Source: Candidatus Methylomirabilota bacterium (GTDB taxonomy: Bacteria; Methylomirabilota; Methylomirabilia; Methylomirabilales; Methylomirabilaceae). Taken from it: a stretch of 25,909 nucleotides of DNA. Made by a program: the position numbers and the translations under genes. The DNA lies in assembly GCA_028869615.1 (NCBI GenBank), contig JAGWRQ010000004.1, positions 1 through 25,909 of the forward strand, written 5' to 3'. The notes beneath the pieces were generated by a model. It was given only the letters and a program-made list of their open reading frames with translations. It was not told the origin of the DNA and ran no database searches. Shown in pieces: positions 22,557 through 25,909 of this stretch (its first letter is position 1; each line of letters begins with the position of its first letter).

Positions 22557-24781
22557 GGCGAGGTACCTGTGGCGGGCCTCAGGATCAACCCGGCTAATGG
22601 AGGAAGGGTGAGAAGCAGCGAGAACGGCCGTCCATGATCCGGGATCGGCTCTGCCACAATGCCGCCGCCATTCCCGAGATTGCTGCCACCGTAGATCTCT
22701 GCGTCTGAGTTCAGTAGCTCCACATAGTAGCCACCGGTCGGCACACCGATGCGATAGCCGTGTCGGGGCACGGGGGTAAAGTTGCAGACCACAATGATGA
22801 AGTCGTCCGGATTCCTGGCGCGCCGCAGGAAACTGACGATGCTCCCCTGCCAGTCATGGCAGTCGATCCACTCGAATCCGTGCGGATCGAAATCGACCTC
22901 GTGCAGGGCCGACTGGCATCGGTAAAGCCGGTTCAGGTCCTGCACCAGCCTCTGCAACCCTTTGTGGGAGGGGCCTTCCGTGAGCAGATGCCAGTCCAGG
23001 CTCTGGTCGTGATCCCACTCGCGCCATTGGCCGAACTCTCCTCCCATGAACAGGAGCTTCTTCCCCGGTTGCCCATACATATAGATATAGAAGCAGCGCA
23101 GGTTCGCAAACTTCTGCCAGGTATCGCCCGGCATCTTTCCGAGCAGTGAGCCTTTCCCATGCACCACCTCGTCGTGGGAAAGGGGCAGGATAAAGTTTTC
23201 GCTGAAGGCGTAGAGCAGACCGAAGGTCAGGTCGTTATGGTGATAGCTTCGATGGATCGGATCGAGCGCCATGTATCCGAGCATGTCATGCATCCATCCC
23301 ATATTCCACTTCAGCCCAAAACCGAGTCCGCCCATGTAGGTTGGGCGCGAGACCTGGGGCCATGCGGTCGATTCCTCGGCGATTGTCATCACGCCGGGAT
23401 GGTGCCCGTAGATCAGTTCATTGAAGCGCTTCAGGAAGGCGACCGCCTCAAGATTCTCGTTGCCGCCATAGATGTTGGGGACCCACTCGCCAGGCTTGCG
23501 GGAATAGTCCAGGTAGAGCATCGAGGCGACCGCATCCACCCGCAGACCATCCAGGTGATAGCGTTCAAGCCAGAACAGCGCGTTGCCCAGCAGGAAGTTG
23601 TCTACCTCCTTTCGACCATAATTGAAGATGAGGGTGCCCCACTCGCGATGTTCGCCCTTGCGGGGATCTTCATGCTCATACAGGTAGGTCCCGTCGAAGT
23701 AGACCAACCCATGCGGGTCGCGTGGAAAATGGGATGGCACCCAGTCAAGGATCACGCCGATCCCGCGCTGGTGCAGGTAATCCACGAAGTACATAAAGTC
23801 GGTGGGCGTTCCATACCGGCAGGTTGGCGCGAAGTAGCCGATGGTTTGGTATCCCCACGAGCCGTAAAACGGGTGCTCCGTAATCGGGAGCAGTTCGACG
23901 TGGGTGTACCCCATCTCGGTCACGTAATCGGCAAGCCGGTGCGCCAGCTCCCGGTACGTCAGAAAACCGTTCCGTTCCTCATGCGGCCGCATCCAGGAGC
24001 CCAGATGCACTTCGTAGATGGCGACCGGTCGCTCAAGCACGTTCTGATGGGGTCGGGCTTCCATCCACGACGCATCGCCCCACTGGTAAGCATCGATGTC
24101 GAACACGCGCGAGGCGGTTCGAGGGGGTGGCTCGAAGGCAAAGGCGAACGGGTCGGCTTTGAGGGCGAGCGGCTCTCCGGATTGCGACTTGATCTCGAAT
24201 TTGTACAGCGCACCCTCTACTAGACCCGGGATGAACAGCTCCCAGATGCCGTTCCCGGGATGGTTCCGCATCGGATGACGCCGGCCGTCCCAATGATTGA
24301 AGTCTCCGACGACGCTGACTCTTGTGGCATTAGGGGCCCAGACCGTGAAGCGCACCCCAGGCACGCCATCCAGGGTCATTAGATTGGCCCCCAACTTCTC
24401 GTAATTCCTGAGATGGTTGCCTTCACCTATCAGGTACAGGTCATAGTCGCTCAAGGTCGAGGAAAAGCGGTAAGGGTCCTCGATCTCGCATTCCTGTCCC
24501 TGTCGATCTGCTATACGCAATCGATAGGGAAAGAGGCCGTTCCGCGTCGGGATGACAACCTCGAAGAGACCATCCGGGTGCACCAGCTCCATAGGCTGGT
24601 CCTCGCCCACGCCATCAGCAGGAACGACTGTCGCCTCCCTGGCATCCGGGAGGAAGGCGCGCACGGCGACGCACGGCCCTGGCGCGGCGTGCACCTCATG
24701 CGGGCCCAGCACGGCGAACGGGTCGCCATGCTCGCCCCGGACAATCGCCTCGATCACCTCAGCGGCAAGGGTGGAAGGCAT
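22553..24781 (-). CDS. glgB: 1,4-alpha-glucan branching enzyme
   Basis: A 742-residue GlgB of the long bacterial type. A first N-terminal module (1-115, [11 protein letters not shown]...[15 protein letters not shown]) is followed by CBM48 (about 140-215, [20 protein letters not shown]) and the GH13 barrel. Catalytic residues: nucleophile Asp416 in [10 protein letters not shown], acid/base Glu469 in TIAEES and Asp537 in [10 protein letters not shown]. The C-terminal domain ends [13 protein letters not shown]. It introduces alpha-1,6 branches into glycogen. The ATG is preceded by GGGGAT. It heads a coupled operon glgB-GH57-mscS; no glycogen synthase gene is in the window. Confidence 0.97.
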   Translation of the reverse strand: MPSTLAAEVIEAIVRGEHGDPFAVLGPHEVHAAPGPCVAVRAFLPDAREATVVPADGVGEDQPMELVHPDGLFEVVIPTRNGLFPYRLRIADRQGQECEIEDPYRFSSTLSDYDLYLIGEGNHLRNYEKLGANLMTLDGVPGVRFTVWAPNATRVSVVGDFNHWDGRRHPMRNHPGNGIWELFIPGLVEGALYKFEIKSQSGEPLALKADPFAFAFEPPPRTASRVFDIDAYQWGDASWMEARPHQNVLERPVAIYEVHLGSWMRPHEERNGFLTYRELAHRLADYVTEMGYTHVELLPITEHPFYGSWGYQTIGYFAPTCRYGTPTDFMYFVDYLHQRGIGVILDWVPSHFPRDPHGLVYFDGTYLYEHEDPRKGEHREWGTLIFNYGRKEVDNFLLGNALFWLERYHLDGLRVDAVASMLYLDYSRKPGEWVPNIYGGNENLEAVAFLKRFNELIYGHHPGVMTIAEESTAWPQVSRPTYMGGLGFGLKWNMGWMHDMLGYMALDPIHRSYHHNDLTFGLLYAFSENFILPLSHDEVVHGKGSLLGKMPGDTWQKFANLRCFYIYMYGQPGKKLLFMGGEFGQWREWDHDQSLDWHLLTEGPSHKGLQRLVQDLNRLYRCQSALHEVDFDPHGFEWIDCHDWQGSIVSFLRRARNPDDFIIVVCNFTPVPRHGYRIGVPTGGYYVELLNSDAEIYGGSNLGNGGGIVAEPIPDHGRPFSLLLTLPPLAGLILRPATGTSP

Positions 24782-25147
24782 TTATGAAATCCCCGTTAAT
24801 CTTGCACATCGTGGTCCCAACGATAACACCATCCTTACCTTCATTTCAATCGCTGTTACTGCCTCAAGCATGCAAGGGTGAGCGGTGAACGCAAGGAAGC
24901 GTTAGATGCATTACACTAGGAGGGTTAATGAGGAAAGCGGACAGACGCCTGTGGGGGCGTTCTCACTTGTTGTACGTCTCGCCTTTATCCGCTTACCGCA
25001 GTCGTAAGAGAGAGACGATAGGGTCCAACTCGCCGGGCAGTTGGCATGGTTCGGACGCCCTCACGCTTACTTTCATTTGTGCCCAAGATACCAGACTGAG
25101 GGCAACGGCCCGAACGAAGCATATGAACCTCGGCGCGGAATGCGCCG
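24782..25147. other. Gene-free stretch between glgB and hicB
   Basis: These 366 bases contain no convincing gene. They carry the glgB upstream region (no strong promoter seen), a 14-base AAGCGTTAGATGCA-type motif near 24897-24910 like the right end of integron attC sites, an AGGAGG-ATG pair at 24922-24930 whose frame does not look like protein, a bulged inverted repeat at 25049-25115, and a small hairpin GGCGC-GGAAT-GCGCC at 25132-25146 directly after hicB. Confidence 0.5.
25049..25115. repeat. Bulged inverted repeat downstream of hicB
   Basis: GTTCGG (25049-25054) pairs with CCGAAC (25110-25115), and GCCCTCA (25057-25063) pairs with TGAGGGC (25097-25103). The bulge is two bases on one side and six on the other; the loop is 33 bases. 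It lies in the 3' flank of hicAB where a cassette recombination site would be expected, but its box order is not that of a standard attC. Confidence 0.5.
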
Positions 25148-25387
25148 TTATGCGACGTTCTGCATCCTGTTGGCGAAATCGCGACCAGACGTCGGTGGCG
25201 GAAGTGGTTTGCCATCCTTTTTATACAGCGCAATGGCTTCTTCGACGACGTGGCAGAGCTCGTCAAATACCGCTTTTTCATCCGATCCGTGGCAGCCTCC
25301 ATAGATGAGACCCGGAGAGCTTCCGACGTAGCATTGGTCTTCCTCCGACCATTCAACAATCTTGGCGTATCGCGCGCTTTCCTTCAT
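25148..25387 (-). CDS. hicB: HicB-family antitoxin
   Basis: A 79-residue antitoxin with the HicB N-terminal domain: YAKIVEWSEEDQCYVGSSPGLIYGGCHG followed by EKAVFDELCHVVEEAIALYKKDGKPLPPP, the usual strand-strand-helix pattern and the conserved GKPLPPP. There is no C-terminal ribbon-helix-helix or helix-turn-helix domain, which longer HicB proteins use to repress their operon. Its start overlaps the hicA stop as ATGA, so toxin is translated before antitoxin. The TAA stop lies inside GCATAAC, one of the two inverted 12-base motifs bracketing the pair. Confidence 0.87.
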   Translation of the reverse strand: MKESARYAKIVEWSEEDQCYVGSSPGLIYGGCHGSDEKAVFDELCHVVEEAIALYKKDGKPLPPPTSGRDFANRMQNVA

Positions 25388-25581
25388 GATTTTGACTCCT
25401 CTATGGCCCGCCGCACGGCGCGGACTTGATAGTGCTTCGCGTCGTCACCAGGCGCCCCGGATATTGTAATCGGTTTAGCAACCTTCGGGTGAACAAAGTT
25501 TCTGTGACTCCCTTGCCCGCCTCGATTGACGAACCCCGAGCGCTCAAGGTCGGCAATGAGTTCTCTGACTTTCGGCGGCAC
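25384..25581 (-). CDS. hicA: HicA-family mRNA interferase toxin
   Basis: A 65-residue toxin of the HicA/YcfA family. The double-stranded-RNA-binding-like fold shows VRELIADLERSGFVNRGGQG, the active-site motif GSHRNF (24-29, catalytic His26) and HPKVAKPITISG. HicA cleaves mRNA to slow growth until HicB binds it. The GTG start is used: GGGG stands seven bases upstream and no better start exists. It begins about 25 bases after the end of an attC-like palindrome, a distance normal for the first codon of an integron cassette gene. Confidence 0.87.
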   Translation of the reverse strand: MPPKVRELIADLERSGFVNRGGQGSHRNFVHPKVAKPITISGAPGDDAKHYQVRAVRRAIEESKS

Positions 25582-25601
25582 CAGTTCACCCCGTACTGTT
25601 G

Positions 25602-25613
25602 CGTCGCATAACG
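25602..25613. repeat. 12-base inverted repeat bracketing hicAB (right arm; left arm 25146-25157)
   Basis: CGTCGCATAACG at 25602-25613 is the exact reverse complement of CGTTATGCGACG at 25146-25157. The two arms enclose hicA and hicB and little else. Confidence 0.75.
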
Positions 25614-25683
25614 CTCGGGTTCAGGCGCGGCCCTGCAGGAGCGTAGCGCAGGTAGGAACGTCGCCTGGAGTCTGTTGTTGGGC
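25606..25683 (-). other. attC-like recombination site between RelE-like gene and hicAB
   Basis: On the minus strand the site runs from GCCCAAC (25677-25683, fits R'' RYYYAAC) to GTTATGC (25606-25612, R' position). Inside it, CAGGCG (25662-25667) and CGCCTG (25622-25627) form the L''/L' pair. Both spacers between R and L boxes are exactly nine bases, so the arms are symmetric. A CCTGC/GCAGG stem lies in the central loop. Total length is 78 bases, in the known attC range. The RelE-like stop codon is one base before it. GTTATGC departs from GTTRRRY at one base. Confidence 0.5.
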
Positions 25684-25684
25684 T

Positions 25685-25909
25685 TTACTTGGTCGGGATC
25701 TTGCCGCGTGTTGCAAGAACAGAAGGGCGAAGCAGCCGTTCGCCTCGCATGATATGCAGAATATAGACACGCGAACCCTCTTCCCGGTAGAAGATCCGGC
25801 AAGGTGGCTCGACGATCTGTCTGTAGCGCCACCCCTTGAGCTCCTGTGGCTTGGAACCGCTCTTGGGATGATCAGCAAGCTGACCCACGTGCCGAAACAC
25901 GTTCCGGAC
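25685..25909 (-). CDS. RelE/ParE-family toxin (3' part; runs off the right edge)
   Basis: The last 74 residues of a RelE/ParE-superfamily toxin. HVGQLADHPKSGSKPQELKG, then WRYRQIVEPPCRIFYREEGS and RVYILHIMRGERLL correspond to the family's L..FP..G....L....YR.I....YRI.Y....V.IL.V.HG.R pattern. Full proteins are about 95-100 residues, so roughly 20-25 N-terminal residues lie outside the window; an in-frame GTG at 25900 is unlikely to be the start. The toxin either cleaves mRNA on the ribosome (RelE) or poisons gyrase (ParE); the sequence does not decide. Its antitoxin is not in view. The stop abuts the attC-like site. Confidence 0.78.
   Translation of the reverse strand, partial: VRNVFRHVGQLADHPKSGSKPQELKGWRYRQIVEPPCRIFYREEGSRVYILHIMRGERLLRPSVLATRGKIPTK

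Noticed and set aside
24813..24908. Complete attC between CCCAACG near 24815 and GCGTTAGAT near 24905
   Set aside because: The outer boxes could pair, but I found no inner L boxes at equal distances, so only the isolated right-end motif is reported.
24928..25308. Plus-strand frame of 126 codons with a strong AGGAGG before its ATG
   Set aside because: Its product is rich in Arg, Ser and Trp, has no domain or coherent hydrophobic pattern, and its second half is the antisense of hicB. The good Shine-Dalgarno site may be chance or part of a lost cassette.
25401..25832. Minus-strand frame of 143 codons across the attC-like site
   Set aside because: It crosses the RelE-like gene, the palindrome and hicA in a different frame and has no recognisable domain; it is a shadow.

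Overview
The window looks like chromosomal DNA of a GC-rich, Gram-negative bacterium. The Gram-negative call rests on a Pal-type OmpA lipoprotein and a LolD-like ABC ATPase. The mix of housekeeping genes and the style of the small dispersed repeats would suit candidate phylum NC10 (Methylomirabilota) or a nearby lineage. That placement is a guess from memory, not from a search.

Layout. 1-1306 (minus): a LolD-like ABC ATPase and the start of its FtsX/MacB-type permease, which runs off the left edge. 1596-2120 (plus): pal, driven by a promoter divergent from the ABC operon. 2134-3537 (minus): an ion transporter of the NhaD/CitMHS type. 3739-4746 (plus): a metallophosphoesterase. 4747-7309: a two-gene restriction-modification unit (minus), with an 86-bp near-copy of the comM 3' end on its far side. 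7310-13514 (minus): a long information-processing operon read as ffh, rpsP, khpA, rimM, trmD, rplS, rnhB, yraN, comM, from a good sigma70-type promoter at 13542-13570. 13719-16531 (minus): tldD and pmbA/tldE, overlapping by ATGA. 16679-17389 (plus): mutY without its usual C-terminal Nudix-like domain, followed by a tiny broken Nudix-like reading frame. 17448-18537 (minus): def and an ATP:cob(I)alamin adenosyltransferase. 18837-24781 (minus): a TPR protein and a translationally coupled set glgB, GH57 glucanotransferase, mscS. 25148-25909 (minus): hicB, hicA and a partial RelE/ParE-type toxin.

How the genes work together. The ffh operon joins protein targeting (SRP), ribosomal proteins S16 and L19, ribosome and tRNA maturation (RimM, TrmD, KhpA), RNase HII, and two DNA-metabolism genes (YraN, ComM). 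TldD and PmbA form the known heterodimeric protease. GlgB and the GH57 enzyme act on alpha-glucan storage, and MscS is an osmotic safety valve in the same transcript.

The most interesting parts are accessory. First, the restriction-modification unit lies between two divergent copies of the comM C-terminal coding end; four of the five differences are synonymous, which points to acquisition by recombination at comM. Second, the toxin-antitoxin end of the window is built like an integron cassette array: the RelE-like gene stops one base before a 78-bp attC-like palindrome, and hicAB lies between TTATGC and GCATAAC ends, as expected for one cassette. Smaller oddities are a full-length trmD with no ATG, GTG or TTG start, a near-perfect operator-like palindrome over the -10 and start of the adenosyltransferase promoter, and dispersed repeats that supply leader sequence and even a Shine-Dalgarno site. 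I found no tRNA, rRNA, CRISPR array, integrase, transposase or complete insertion sequence.
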